Shown: positions 25,334 through 36,935 of the stretch, piece after piece
Layout of the letters: the number at the start of each line of letters is the position of its first letter
Position numbering within the stretch: position 1 is the stretch's first letter
Source of the DNA: Streptomyces griseicoloratus
Lineage (GTDB): Bacteria; Actinomycetota; Actinomycetes; Streptomycetales; Streptomycetaceae
NCBI RefSeq assembly: GCF_014534645.1
Contig: NZ_JACVQF010000025.1
Location: 49,239 to 113,238, forward strand
Length of the DNA stretch: 64,000 bases
Reading direction: 5' to 3'
Translations under genes and position numbers: made by a program
Notes under the pieces: model-generated
The model's database searches: none
The model's input: the letters and a program-made list of their open reading frames with translations, nothing else
What the model was told of the DNA's origin: nothing

Positions 25334-26950
25334 ATGACTAGTCAGACCACCATCGACAAGACGGGGTCGGGGGGCGCCCCATCCACCCCGTCGGGCTCGG
25401 CGCCGGCCACGGGGTTGCGCGGCCACCCGTGGTTCACCCTCATCACCGTCGCCGTCGGGGTCATGATGGTGGCCCTTGACGGCACCATCGTGGCCATCGC
25501 CAACCCGGCCATCGCGCAGGACCTGCACGCCAGCTTCGCCGACGTGCAGTGGATCACCAACGCCTACTTCCTCGCCCTCGCGGTCTCCCTGATCACCGCG
25601 GGCAAGCTCGGCGACCGCTTCGGGCACCGGCAGACCTTCCTCATCGGCGTGGTCGGCTTCGCCGCCGCGTCCGGGGCCATCGGCCTGTCCGACACCATTC
25701 CGCTGGTCGTCACCTTCCGGGTCTTCCAGGGCCTGTTCGGCGCGCTGCTGATGCCGGCCGCGCTCGGCCTGCTGCGGGCCACCTTCCCGGCCGAGAAGCT
25801 CAACATGGCCATCGGCATCTGGGGCATGGTCATCGGCGCGTCCACGGCGGGCGGCCCGATCCTCGGCGGTGTGCTGGTCGAGCACGTCAACTGGCAGTCC
25901 GTGTTCTTCATCAACGTGCCGGTGGGCATCGTCGCCGTCGTCCTCGGCGTCATGATCCTGCTCGACCACCGCGCCGAGAACGCGCCGCGCTCCTTCGACG
26001 TCCTCGGCATCGCCCTGCTCTCCGCCGCGATGTTCTGCCTCGTCTGGGCGCTCATCAAGGCCCCCGAGTGGGGCTGGGGCGACGGCAAGACGTGGCTGTT
26101 CATCGCCGCCTCCGTCGCCGGCTTCGCCCTGTTCGCCTTCTGGGAGACGAAGGTGAAGGAGCCGCTGATCCCGCTGGCGCTGTTCCGCTCGGTGCCGCTG
26201 TCGGCGGGTGTCGTCCTGATGGTCCTGATGGCCATCGCCTTCATGGGCGGCCTGTTCTTCGTCACCTTCTACCTGCAGAACGTGCACGGCATGAGCCCGG
26301 TCGACGCCGGCCTGCACCTGCTGCCCCTCACCGGCATGATGATCGTCGGCTCCCCGCTCGCCGGCGCGCTGATCACCAAGGCCGGGCCGCGCATCCCGCT
26401 CGCGGGCGGCATGGCGTTCACCGCGCTGGCCATGTACGGGATGTCCACGCTGGAGAAGGGCACGGGCAGCGGCGTCATGTCGCTCTGGTTCGCCCTGCTG
26501 GGCCTCGGGCTCGCGCCCGTCATGGTCGGCGCCACCGAGGTCATCGTCGGCAACGCGCCGATGGAGCTGTCGGGCGTGGCCGGCGGCCTCCAGCAGGCGG
26601 CGATGCAGATCGGCGGCAGCCTGGGTACGGCGGTGCTGGGTGCCGTCATGGCCTCCAAGGTCGACAACGACCTGGCGGGCAACTGGGCGGACGCGGGGCT
26701 GCCGAAGCTGACCCCGGAGCAGCTGGGCCAGGCATCCGAGGCGGTCCAGGTCGGTGTGGCGCCGGTCACGAAGGACATGCCGGAGCAGCTGGCGGCCAAG
26801 GTCACCGAGGTCGCCCACGACACGTTCATCTCCGGCATGAGCCTGGCGTCGCTCGTCGCCGCCGGGGTCGCGGCCGTGGCCGTCCTGGTCGCGTTCCTCA
26901 CCAAGCGCGGTGCGAACGCGGAGGCCGGTGCGGGCGTGGGCCACATCTGA
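25334..26950 (+). CDS. MFS drug exporter, DHA2 (EmrB/QacA) family
   Basis: 538 residues, 14-segment proton-driven exporter. Diagnostic motifs: VMMVALDGTIVAIANPAIAQDL in segment 1, AYFLALAVSLITAGKLGDRFGHRQTF (motif A), FRVFQGLFGALLMPAALGLLRATF, GASTAGGPILGGVLVEHVNWQSVFFINVPVG (motif C region). The ATG at 25334 directly follows its promoter as a leaderless start; the frame is open further upstream only as antisense of tetR. Under control of the divergent TetR repressor. Probably exports a toxic compound or an antibiotic. Confidence 0.95.
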   Translation: MTSQTTIDKTGSGGAPSTPSGSAPATGLRGHPWFTLITVAVGVMMVALDGTIVAIANPAIAQDLHASFADVQWITNAYFLALAVSLITAGKLGDRFGHRQTFLIGVVGFAAASGAIGLSDTIPLVVTFRVFQGLFGALLMPAALGLLRATFPAEKLNMAIGIWGMVIGASTAGGPILGGVLVEHVNWQSVFFINVPVGIVAVVLGVMILLDHRAENAPRSFDVLGIALLSAAMFCLVWALIKAPEWGWGDGKTWLFIAASVAGFALFAFWETKVKEPLIPLALFRSVPLSAGVVLMVLMAIAFMGGLFFVTFYLQNVHGMSPVDAGLHLLPLTGMMIVGSPLAGALITKAGPRIPLAGGMAFTALAMYGMSTLEKGTGSGVMSLWFALLGLGLAPVMVGATEVIVGNAPMELSGVAGGLQQAAMQIGGSLGTAVLGAVMASKVDNDLAGNWADAGLPKLTPEQLGQASEAVQVGVAPVTKDMPEQLAAKVTEVAHDTFISGMSLASLVAAGVAAVAVLVAFLTKRGANAEAGAGVGHI

Positions 26951-26956
26951 CGGGCC

Positions 26957-26986
26957 CCGTCACCCGTTCGCTCATCAGGGTGACGG
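26957..26986 (+). terminator. Terminator after the MFS exporter
   Basis: Perfect 9-bp stem CCGTCACCC (26957-26965) / GGGTGACGG (26978-26986), 12-base loop, seven bases after the MFS stop. Confidence 0.65.
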
Positions 26987-27121
26987 CACCGGCGAACCCG
27001 CCCCTCCGGCGGGCGTCGCAGGTGACAGTGGGTCATGCCCTCCGCAGAGCATGGAGGGCGAGAGGCTGCGGCGCGCTGCCGGAGGGGGGCGGCGCGCCCG
27101 CGGCACACAAGGGCCGGAGCG

Positions 27122-27979
27122 CTACTCGGCAGTGGCGGAGGCGGACGCAGCGGCGGAGCCGGGCGCAGTGACCGAGTCGGGCGCAGCCGCGGGGCCGGGC
27201 ACAGTGACGGAGTCGGGCGCAGCCGCGGAGGTGGGCGCAGGAGGCGTCCCCCGCAACTCCGCGACCTCCGCCCGCAGGGACCGGACCTCCTCCGTCAGCG
27301 CGCGGATCGCCTCCGTCTGCCGCCGCTCCTCCACGTCGTCCTTCTCGAACCGTGCGATGAACCACGCGGCGATGTTCGCCGTCACCACACCCAGCAACGC
27401 GATCCCGGACAGCATCAGCCCCACGGCCAGGATCCGGCCCATCCCGGTCGTCGGCGCGTGATCCCCGTACCCCACGGTCGTCATCGTCGTGAAGGACCAC
27501 CACACGGCGTCACCCAGCGTCCGGATGTTCCCGCCCGGCGCGTCCCGCTCCACCGACAGCACGGCGAGCGAACCGAACATCAGCAGCCCCACCACGGCCC
27601 CGGCGACATACGTCGTCAGCCGGATCTGCGAGGCCATCCGCGCCCGCCGGCCCACCAGCATCAGCGTCGAGACCAGCCGCAGCAGCCTGAGCGGCTGGAG
27701 CAGCGGCAGGGCGACCGCGCACAGGTCCAGCCAGTGCGTACGGACGAACCGCTTCCGGTCGTCGGTCAGCCCCAGCCGCACCAGGTAGTCCGCCGCGAAC
27801 GCCCCCCACACCACCCACTCGACCACCGCGCAGGCCACATTCACGGTCCGGCTCGTGGAGCTGTCCACGATCGGCACGGCGTAGGCGACGGCGAAGAGCA
27901 CGGCCAGCGCCAGCAGCGGCCGCTGGGTGCGCCGCTCCCAGCGCACCTGTGCCGTTCGTTCCTCTATGCCCGCGTCCAT
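27122..27979 (-). CDS. Voltage-gated-type potassium channel
   Basis: 285 residues. Ion-transport fold: cytoplasmic N-terminus, hydrophobic segments LLALAVLFAVAYAVPIV, VVEWVVWGAFAADYLVRL, LDLCAVALPLLQPLRLLRLV, an S4-like basic segment RRARMASQIRL, then pore helix and filter DAVWWSFTTMTTVGYGDHAP (TVGYG selects K+), S6 ILAVGLMLSGIALLGVV. A coiled coil (RQTEAIRALTEEVRSLRAEVAEL) follows, and an Ala/Pro tail encoded by a 36-base tandem repeat. The ATG at 27979 lies seven bases after TACGAT (leaderless). The open frame continues to 28780 as antisense of aceE and is not used. Confidence 0.92.
   Translation of the reverse strand: MDAGIEERTAQVRWERRTQRPLLALAVLFAVAYAVPIVDSSTSRTVNVACAVVEWVVWGAFAADYLVRLGLTDDRKRFVRTHWLDLCAVALPLLQPLRLLRLVSTLMLVGRRARMASQIRLTTYVAGAVVGLLMFGSLAVLSVERDAPGGNIRTLGDAVWWSFTTMTTVGYGDHAPTTGMGRILAVGLMLSGIALLGVVTANIAAWFIARFEKDDVEERRQTEAIRALTEEVRSLRAEVAELRGTPPAPTSAAAPDSVTVPGPAAAPDSVTAPGSAAASASATAE
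27162..27233. repeat. 36-bp tandem repeat (two copies) in the channel gene 3' end
   Basis: Two adjacent 36-base units, 27162-27197 and 27198-27233, differing at few positions; they encode the repeated PDSVTVPGPAAA / PDSVTAPGSAAA tail. In frame, so a copy-number change would not disrupt the gene. Confidence 0.75.
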
Positions 27980-28044
27980 GCCCCGCATCGTAAGGACACG
28001 GGGCGCGCACCGCGTACCGCGGCGTACGCGGTGCGCCCTGCGCC

Positions 28045-30792
<2,748 letters not shown>

Positions 30793-31169
30793 GCTGTTCC
30801 TTCGCTGTCGGAGGGCCACTTTTGCCGGAACTGTCTGCGCCGCTCCCCATGGTCTACCTCGCGGGGGCAAACGTCATCTGTACCGTGGGGTAACCGGTCC
30901 CCTCCCGGGAGGCCGGGGCAAGTTCATTCGAGTCTCGTACCCATGCATGGTTCCCAAATACGCAAACGGGGCAGAAGGGTGTGGTGTACGTCACCTTCGG
31001 TGTGGACGGCATGGCTGGAGTTGCGGCGACACGGCCGGGATCGTCACCGTTTCGGCGGTCCCAGTCGCCGGGTACTTGCGCGATCCGCCCCGCCCGTGTG
31101 GACTACGGCCAATGCTTCGCGCACGCGCGTGGCTGAGATATTCACCAAGACATGATCAGGAGGCAACCC
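30793..31169. other. 377-base intergenic region between divergent aceE and DUF3052 genes
   Basis: No open frame that I can support. It must hold promoters in both directions. Notable symmetry: the 12-base palindrome CCTCCCGGGAGG (30901-30912) and the 10-base palindrome CCATGCATGG (30941-30950), either of which could be an operator. A Shine-Dalgarno AGGAGG lies just before the DUF3052 start. I could not assign -10/-35 boxes with confidence. Confidence 0.5.
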
Positions 31170-31607
31170 GTGAGCGCGACCGCGGACCACGCGGAGGAGC
31201 GGACGAACCCTGCCGTCAGGCTGGGGTTCCAGCCCGGGCAGGTGGTCCAGGAGATCGGCTACGACGACGACGTCGACCAGGAGCTTCGCGAGGCCATCGA
31301 AGGTGCCGTCGAGGGCGAGCTGGTGGACGAGGACTACGAGGACGTGGCCGACGCCGTCGTGCTCTGGTTCCGTGACGACGACGGCGACCTGACGGATGCG
31401 CTGGTGGATGCCACCACGTACATCGAAGAGGGCGGCGCGATCCTGCTCCTCACGCCGAAGACCGGCCGTTCGGGCTACGTCGAGCCCAGCGACATCTCCG
31501 AAGCCGCGACGACGGCGGGGCTGACGGCGTCCAAGAGCGTCAGCGTCGGAAAGGACTGGAGCGGCAGCCGGCTGGCGACGCCCAAGGCCGCCAAGTCCAA
31601 GCGGTAG
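31170..31607 (+). CDS. DUF3052 family protein
   Basis: 145 residues, acidic, cytoplasmic. PAVRLGFQPGQVVQEIGYDDDVDQELREAIE, then EDVADAVVLWFRDDDGDLTDALVDATTYIEEGGAILLLTPKTGRSGYVEPSDISEAATTAGL and the Lys-rich end. The family is widespread in actinobacteria and often sits beside aceE or AhpE; its role is not established (in mycobacteria it has been linked to peroxide/envelope stress only loosely). GTG at 31170 with AGGAGG six bases upstream beats the ATG at 31152. Confidence 0.9.
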   Translation: MSATADHAEERTNPAVRLGFQPGQVVQEIGYDDDVDQELREAIEGAVEGELVDEDYEDVADAVVLWFRDDDGDLTDALVDATTYIEEGGAILLLTPKTGRSGYVEPSDISEAATTAGLTASKSVSVGKDWSGSRLATPKAAKSKR

Positions 31608-31636
31608 CCCCGCAGGGCGGCTTCGCCCCCGGACAC

Positions 31637-31666
31637 CGGACGGGCCGGCCTGGACCGGCCCGTCCG
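31637..31666 (+). terminator. Terminator after DUF3052
   Basis: Perfect 12-bp stem CGGACGGGCCGG (31637-31648) / CCGGCCCGTCCG (31655-31666) with a six-base loop. Confidence 0.75.
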
Positions 31667-31733
31667 AGGACCCGTGGTGATCCCTGCGTAGGGTGTTCCC
31701 AGCGAACCACCCGTCGAAGGGACGAACAGGACC

Positions 31734-32192
31734 ATGGCGATCCAGGTCGGCGACAAGGCCCCCGACTTCGAGCTCAAGGACAACCACGGCGCCACCGTGA
31801 AGCTGTCCGACTTCCACGGCCAGAAGAACGTCGTGCTGCTCTTCTACCCGTTCGCCTTCACCGGTGTGTGCACCGGCGAGCTGTGCGAGGTGCGCGACAA
31901 CCTGCCGCAGTTCTCCGACCGGGACACCCAGGTGCTCGCGGTCTCCAACGACTCCATCCACACCCTGCGCGTCTTCGCCGAGCAGGAGGGCCTGGAGTAC
32001 CCGCTGCTGTCGGACTTCTGGCCGCACGGCAACGTCTCGCGCGCCTACGGCGTCTTCGACGAGGACAAGGGCTGCGCCGTCCGCGGCACCTTCATCATCG
32101 ACCGGGAGGGCGTCGTCCGCTGGACCGTCGTCAACGGCCTGCCCGACGCCCGTGACCTGAACGAGTACGTGAAGGCGCTCGACACCCTGTGA
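31734..32192 (+). CDS. Peroxiredoxin, AhpE-like
   Basis: 152 residues, thiol peroxidase that reduces H2O2 and organic peroxides. Starts [25 protein letters not shown]; peroxidatic Cys in [23 protein letters not shown] (PxxxTxxC motif); [38 protein letters not shown] second Cys (GELC) lies three residues after the first active Cys, unlike strict 1-Cys AhpE. A TAGGGT -10 box at about 31690 gives a short leader. Stands alone between terminators, beside other stress genes. Confidence 0.94.
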   Translation: MAIQVGDKAPDFELKDNHGATVKLSDFHGQKNVVLLFYPFAFTGVCTGELCEVRDNLPQFSDRDTQVLAVSNDSIHTLRVFAEQEGLEYPLLSDFWPHGNVSRAYGVFDEDKGCAVRGTFIIDREGVVRWTVVNGLPDARDLNEYVKALDTL

Positions 32193-32308
32193 TTCTTCGG
32201 CCCCAGGGCCTGCGGGCGGCGGGAACCCGTCACTAGGATCGACTCGTTGATCCGACAGCCAACGCACTACTACGGGGCTCCCCGCCCCTGGACACCAATG
32301 GAGGACTC

Positions 32309-32884
32309 GTGGGAGTCAGCCTCAGCAAGGGCGGCAACGTATCGCTGACCAAGGAGGCTCCGGGCCTGACCGCGGTCATCGTCGGTCTGGGGTGGGACGT
32401 CCGCACCACGACCGGCACCGACTTCGACCTCGACGCCAGCGCGCTGCTGCTGAACAACTCCGGCAAGGTCGCCAGCGACCAGCACTTCATCTTCTTCAAC
32501 AACCTGAAGAGCCCGGACGGCTCGGTGGAGCACACCGGTGACAACCTCACCGGTGAGGGCGAGGGCGACGACGAGCAGATCAAGGTCAACCTCGCGACCG
32601 TCCCCGCCGACGTCGAGAAGATCGTCTTCCCGGTCTCGATCTACGACGCCGAGAACCGCCAGCAGTCCTTCGGCCAGGTCCGCAACGCGTTCATCCGCGT
32701 AGTGAACCAGGCGGGCGGCGCCGAGATCGCCCGCTACGACCTGAGCGAGGACGCGTCCACGGAGACCGCCATGGTCTTCGGCGAGCTCTACCGGCACGGC
32801 GCGGAGTGGAAGTTCCGCGCCATCGGCCAGGGCTACGCCTCGGGCCTGCGCGGCATCGCGCAGGACTTCGGCGTGAACGTCTGA
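32309..32884 (+). CDS. terD: TerD family calcium-binding stress protein (first copy)
   Basis: 191 residues, beta-sandwich TerD fold that binds Ca2+. [29 protein letters not shown] at the N-terminus; calcium-site acids in [11 protein letters not shown] and [65 protein letters not shown] at the end. TerD proteins act at the membrane in tellurite, phage and stress responses, and in Streptomyces affect development. GTG start with GGAGG upstream. Followed by a hairpin and a paralogue; it opens the Ter cluster. Confidence 0.95.
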   Translation: MGVSLSKGGNVSLTKEAPGLTAVIVGLGWDVRTTTGTDFDLDASALLLNNSGKVASDQHFIFFNNLKSPDGSVEHTGDNLTGEGEGDDEQIKVNLATVPADVEKIVFPVSIYDAENRQQSFGQVRNAFIRVVNQAGGAEIARYDLSEDASTETAMVFGELYRHGAEWKFRAIGQGYASGLRGIAQDFGVNV

Positions 32885-32901
32885 GGCCACAGCCTCGAAC
32901 A

Positions 32902-32936
32902 GTCCGGCGCCGCACGGTTTACGTGCGGCGCCGGAC
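32902..32936 (+). terminator. Hairpin between the two tandem terD genes
   Basis: Perfect 15-bp stem GTCCGGCGCCGCACG (32902-32916) with its complement at 32922-32936 and loop GTTTA, 17 bases after the first terD stop. It may end most transcripts or set the ratio of the two TerD proteins, since the next gene has its own ribosome site. Confidence 0.75.
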
Positions 32937-32980
32937 GCGCAGGAACACCAGGAACCATCACCCGGGGAGGGACCAGCAAC

Positions 32981-33556
32981 ATGGGCGTCACGCTTGCCAA
33001 GGGAGGAAACGTCTCCCTGTCCAAGGCCGCACCGAACCTCACTCAGGTGATGGTCGGGCTCGGCTGGGACGCGCGCTCCACGACCGGAGCGCCCTTCGAC
33101 CTCGACGCCAGCGCGCTGGTGTGCAGCGGCGGCCGGGTGCTCGGTGACGACTGGTTCGTCTTCTACAACCAGCTCAAGAGCCCGGACGGCTCGGTGGAGC
33201 ACACCGGTGACAACCTCACCGGTGAGGGCGACGGCGACGACGAGTCGCTGCTGGTCGACCTCTCCAAGGTCCCGGCCCACTGCGACAAGATCGTCTTTCC
33301 GGTCTCCATCCACATGGCCGACGAGCGCGGGCAGACGTTCGGGCAGGTCAGCAACGCCTTCATCCGGGTCGTCAACCAGGCCGACGGCCAGGAACTCGCC
33401 CGTTACGACCTCAGCGAGGACGCCTCCACGGAGACCGCGATGATCTTCGGCGAGCTCTACCGCTACCAGGGCGAGTGGAAGTTCCGGGCGGTGGGACAGG
33501 GGTACGCGTCGGGGCTGCGAGGCATCGCTCTAGACTTCGGAGTCAACGTTTCGTAA
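32981..33556 (+). CDS. terD: TerD family calcium-binding stress protein (second copy)
   Basis: 191 residues, a paralogue of the preceding gene with the same motifs ([52 protein letters not shown]). It differs mainly in the region around residues 45-60, where it has [16 protein letters not shown] 56-base stretch (33176-33231) is identical to 32507-32562 in the first copy, more than codon constraint needs. Ribosome site GGGGAGGGA. Ends 59 bases before the DUF475 gene, so the two are probably read together. Confidence 0.95.
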   Translation: MGVTLAKGGNVSLSKAAPNLTQVMVGLGWDARSTTGAPFDLDASALVCSGGRVLGDDWFVFYNQLKSPDGSVEHTGDNLTGEGDGDDESLLVDLSKVPAHCDKIVFPVSIHMADERGQTFGQVSNAFIRVVNQADGQELARYDLSEDASTETAMIFGELYRYQGEWKFRAVGQGYASGLRGIALDFGVNVS

Positions 33557-33615
33557 AGCCGGGTACGGCGCGGGGGAGACCCGTACACCCCGTATCACAA
33601 GGGATTGGGTAGCCA

Positions 33616-34758
33616 GTGGTTCTGAAAACCTTCGGCTGGTCGTTCGCGGTCACCGCGCTCGGCCTGGTCGCGGCGGTCTTCTACGGGGGGTGGACCGCCT
33701 TCGGCATCGTGGCGATCCTCTCCGTCCTCGAGATCTCGCTGTCCTTCGACAACGCGGTGGTCAACGCCGGAATCCTGAAGAAGATGAATGCCTTCTGGCA
33801 GAAGATCTTCCTCACCATCGGCATCCTGATCGCCGTCTTCGGCATGCGGCTGGTCTTCCCGGTCGTGATCGTCGCGGTCAGCGCTCAGCTCGGTCCGATC
33901 GAGGCCGTCGACCTCGCGCTCACCGACAAGGACCGCTACCAGGAGCTGGTGACCGACGCCCACCCGTCGATCGCCGCGTTCGGTGGCATGTTCCTGCTTA
34001 TGATCTTCCTCGACTTCATCTTCGAGGACCGGGACATCAAGTGGCTGGGCTGGCTGGAGCGGCCGCTGGCCAAGCTCGGCAAGATCGACATGCTGTCGGT
34101 CTGCATCGCCCTGATCGTGCTGCTCATCTCCTCGATGACCTTCGGCGCCCACGCCCACCAGCATGGCGGTACGCACGCCGACAAGGCGGAGACCGTCCTG
34201 CTCTCCGGTGTCGCCGGCCTGATCACCTACATGATCGTCGGCGGTCTCTCCGGCTACTTCGAGGACAAGCTCGAAGAGGAGGAGGAGCGCGAGCACGAGG
34301 CCGAGGAGAAGGCCGTGCGCGAGGGCAAGCCCAAGTCGGCCGTCAAGCTGGCCGGCCAGGCCGCGTTCTTCATGTTCCTCTACCTGGAGGTCCTGGACGC
34401 GTCCTTCTCCTTCGACGGCGTGATCGGCGCCTTCGCCATCACCAACGACATCGTCCTGATGGCCCTCGGCCTCGGCATCGGCGCCATGTACGTCCGGTCG
34501 CTCACCGTCTACCTGGTCCGCCAGGGCACCCTCGACGAGTACGTCTACCTGGAGCACGGCGCGCACTACGCGATCGGCGCCCTGGCGATCCTCCTGCTCG
34601 TCACCATCCAGTACGAGATCCACGAGCTCATCACCGGCTCCATCGGCGTGCTCCTGATCGCCGCCTCCTTCTGGTCCTCCGTGCGCCGCAACCGCGCGCT
34701 CGCGGCGGCCGGGGGACCGGGCGACAGCGAGAAGTCGGAGGTCTCCTCCGGGGTGTGA
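33616..34758 (+). CDS. TerC-like integral membrane protein (DUF475)
   Basis: 380 residues, about nine membrane segments. AVTALGLVAAVFYGGWTAFGIVAILSVLEISLSFDNAVVNAGILKKM holds the conserved acidic SFDNAVVNA motif, and a second copy is in LYLEVLDASFSFDGVIGAFAI; these acidic pairs are the presumed metal (Mn2+ or Ca2+) transport site of the TerC fold. A His-rich loop (FGAHAHQHGGTHADK) and a charged loop (EEEEREHEAEEKA) lie between. GTG start at 33616. Acts as the membrane partner of the TerD proteins. Ends in a strong hairpin. Confidence 0.93.
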   Translation: MVLKTFGWSFAVTALGLVAAVFYGGWTAFGIVAILSVLEISLSFDNAVVNAGILKKMNAFWQKIFLTIGILIAVFGMRLVFPVVIVAVSAQLGPIEAVDLALTDKDRYQELVTDAHPSIAAFGGMFLLMIFLDFIFEDRDIKWLGWLERPLAKLGKIDMLSVCIALIVLLISSMTFGAHAHQHGGTHADKAETVLLSGVAGLITYMIVGGLSGYFEDKLEEEEEREHEAEEKAVREGKPKSAVKLAGQAAFFMFLYLEVLDASFSFDGVIGAFAITNDIVLMALGLGIGAMYVRSLTVYLVRQGTLDEYVYLEHGAHYAIGALAILLLVTIQYEIHELITGSIGVLLIAASFWSSVRRNRALAAAGGPGDSEKSEVSSGV

Positions 34759-34843
34759 CAGCCCTCTTCCCCAGGGCTCGGTTCGCTCCCGGTGTGCCGG
34801 CGCCGCCGGTGTGAACCGGTCCCGGGTGAGGAACGCTCTGTGC

Positions 34844-34880
34844 GGGGCGGCCGTCGAGGACGACTCCTCGTGGCCGCCCC
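34844..34880 (+). terminator. Terminator after the TerC-like gene
   Basis: Two-part stem: GGGGCGGCC (34844-34852) / GGCCGCCCC (34872-34880), and inside it CGAGGA (34855-34860) / TCCTCG (34865-34870) with loop CGAC. The other bases of the 221-base gap show no gene. Confidence 0.8.
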
Positions 34881-34979
34881 GTCGGCGTCCGGGGCCGTGG
34901 GTGCGTGCGCGCGTCCGCGGCCCTCGGTGAGCGCGGGTCGAGGTGATCCGCGCTCCTTGCAGCGAAGGTGGGGGCGGGA

Positions 34980-35717
34980 ATGGGCTTCTTGGACGGGCTG
35001 TGGCGCGGTCGCGAGAGCGAGTTCGACTCGGGCAGCGCGGCGACCAACGCCATCGAGCTGACCAAACGGCACAGCCAGGTCTCACTGACCAAACAGGGCG
35101 CGGCCACCGGCCATCTGCGCATCAACCTGGCCTGGCGGATGCGCACCTCGGACATCACCGGCTCGCAGCGGGAGAGCCTGCTGCGGCACCCCTTCAAGGC
35201 GCTCAAGCCCCCCGAGGTGCTCGGCCACAGCCAGAGCATGGTCAACGTCGACCTGGACCTGGGCTGTCTGTACGAACTCCAGGACGGTGCCAAGGGCGTC
35301 GTCCAGCCGCTCGGCGGCTACTTCGGCGACGTCAACGGCCCGCCGTACGTCAAGCTCAGCGGCGACGACCGGTTCGGCTCGGCCTCCGGTGAGACGATCT
35401 ACGTCAACCTCGACAACCGGGACGCCATCAAACGCCTGCTGGTCTTCGCCTACATCTATGACCAGACGCCCGCCTTCGACCGTACGCAGGCCGTCGTCAC
35501 GCTCTACCCGAGCAACGGCCCCCGCATCGAGATCAGCCTGGACGAGCGCCAGCCGCAGGCCCGGTCCTGCGCGGTGGTGATGATCGAGAACGTCAAGGGC
35601 GAGATCGTCGTCCGCCGCGAGGTGAAGTTCGTGTACGGCTTTCAGGGAGAGCTGGACCGGCTGTACGGCTGGGGTCTGCAGTGGGGCCGGGGGTACAAGA
35701 CCAAGGCCGAGCGGTGA
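34980..35717 (+). CDS. TerA-like/TerD-superfamily stress protein
   Basis: 245 residues. N-terminal FLDGLWRGRESEFDSGSAATNAIELTKRHSQVSLTKQGAATGHLRINLAWRM, then a TerD-superfamily beta-sandwich: MVNVDLDLGCLYELQDGAKGVVQPLGGYFG, PPYVKLSGDDRFGSASGETIYVNLDN, RLLVFAYIYDQTPAFD, then VVTLYPSNGPRIEISLDE and VKFVYGFQGELDRLYGWGLQWGRGYK. The Asp pattern is changed from classical TerD (DLDLGCLYEL rather than DLDAS), as in TerA. ATG at 34980 with AAGGTGGGGG upstream. Convergent with the third TerD gene. Confidence 0.9.
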   Translation: MGFLDGLWRGRESEFDSGSAATNAIELTKRHSQVSLTKQGAATGHLRINLAWRMRTSDITGSQRESLLRHPFKALKPPEVLGHSQSMVNVDLDLGCLYELQDGAKGVVQPLGGYFGDVNGPPYVKLSGDDRFGSASGETIYVNLDNRDAIKRLLVFAYIYDQTPAFDRTQAVVTLYPSNGPRIEISLDERQPQARSCAVVMIENVKGEIVVRREVKFVYGFQGELDRLYGWGLQWGRGYKTKAER

Positions 35718-35721
35718 CGCC

Positions 35722-35743
35722 CCGCCGGGCGCCCGCCCGGCGG
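35722..35743. terminator. Bidirectional terminator between terA-like and third terD
   Basis: Perfect 9-bp stem CCGCCGGGC (35722-35730) / GCCCGGCGG (35735-35743), four-base loop, in a 40-base convergent gap. Confidence 0.7.
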
Positions 35744-35757
35744 ACCCGGCCGTCTTC

Positions 35758-36726
35758 CTAGCGCCCGATGAACTGCGGCCCCTGCGGCGGCAGCCGGAAG
35801 TCCGGGTCGGGGATCACGGTGGCCGGCGGCGGATAGCCGTAGCCGGACTGCGCGCCCGTGCCGCCGGAGGCGGCCGGTGCCTGGGGGTAGCCGTACCCGG
35901 GGCGGCCGGCCGGCTGCGGATAGCCGTAGGCCGGTGGCGTCGTCGGGGGCTGCTGCGGATAGCCGTACGCGGGCTGGGCCGGGATCCCGGCCGGCTGCTC
36001 GGGCGGCAGCGGGCGCGAGACCTCGGGCCCGGCGGGGGCGGCGACCGGCTGGACGGCCGTGGTCTGGGAGGCGGTGGCCGGGGCGGGAGCGGGAGCGGGC
36101 GCGGGCTGCGCCGCCGCGGGCCGGTCGGACGAGGGGCCCGTCGCGGGCGGCTGGGGGCTTCCCGTGTGGTCGTCCGCCGTCTCGGACTCGTCCACCGAGA
36201 TACCGAAGTCGGTGGCCAGGCCGTTCAGCCCGTTCGAATAGCCCTCGCCCAGTGCCCGGAACTTCCAGCCCTTCCCGCGCCGGTACAGCTCGCCGCAGAT
36301 CAGCGCCGTCTCCTGGCCGGTCTCCGGCTTGACGTCGAAGTACGCCAGCGGCTCCCCGTCGGCGGCCGCCGCGTCGTACAGCTCGATGCGCAGCGCGCGG
36401 ACCCGGTCGAAGGCGACCCCGTCGGCCGACGCCACCAGCAGGATCCGGCCGACCGAGGACTCGACCCCGGAGAGGTCTGTCTGGATCGTGTCGGTCAGGC
36501 CCTCGGTGATCCGCTTCTTGCCGAGCCGCCAGACCTTCCCGGAAGGGTGCCGGGGCTGGTTGTAGAAGACGAAGTCCTCATCGGAACGCACGCGGTCGTC
36601 GGGTCCGAGCAGAAGCGCGGAGGCGTCGACGTCCGGAACCCCCTGCCCGGGTGTCCAGCACAGCACGGCGCGTACCGTGGTGGCTTCCAGCGGGACGTTG
36701 GACCCCTTCAGCATCGCGTGCGTCAT
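35758..36726 (-). CDS. TerD family protein with long Pro/Gln/Tyr-rich tail
   Basis: About 322 residues. Residues 1-175 are a TerD domain ([96 protein letters not shown]). The rest is low complexity: an Ala/Pro/Thr linker, then repeated YGYPQ-type units ([14 protein letters not shown]) ending in GPQFIGR. Such tails may drive condensation or binding at the membrane. ATG at 36726 is the usual family start; an ATG at 36735 is possible. It is divergent from the lyase gene, so it shares a control region with the metabolite pathway. Confidence 0.93.
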   Translation of the reverse strand: MTHAMLKGSNVPLEATTVRAVLCWTPGQGVPDVDASALLLGPDDRVRSDEDFVFYNQPRHPSGKVWRLGKKRITEGLTDTIQTDLSGVESSVGRILLVASADGVAFDRVRALRIELYDAAAADGEPLAYFDVKPETGQETALICGELYRRGKGWKFRALGEGYSNGLNGLATDFGISVDESETADDHTGSPQPPATGPSSDRPAAAQPAPAPAPAPATASQTTAVQPVAAPAGPEVSRPLPPEQPAGIPAQPAYGYPQQPPTTPPAYGYPQPAGRPGYGYPQAPAASGGTGAQSGYGYPPPATVIPDPDFRLPPQGPQFIGR

Positions 36727-36935
36727 GCCGGACATCCTGCCCTCTCGGTCCTGGTCACGACAACGCGGGGGCGGGTTGCCCTGGGCCTTTCGCCTGTCCT
36801 CGTGTCGCGCCGCCTACACGGCCGGGTTACCGGAAATTCATGCCCGGTGGGAACCTCCGACATGGATCCCTACGTACTATTACCGGCCACCTTCGGACAA
36901 TGCACAGGTCGCCCAGACACCACGGGGGAGTATTT

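Noticed and set aside
27162-27233. CRISPR or regulatory repeat
   Set aside because: Only two copies, in frame within a coding region, encoding a low-complexity tail.
32902-32936. Inverted repeat of an insertion sequence
   Set aside because: No transposase and no matching repeat; it is a compact 15-bp hairpin between two paralogues, best read as a terminator.
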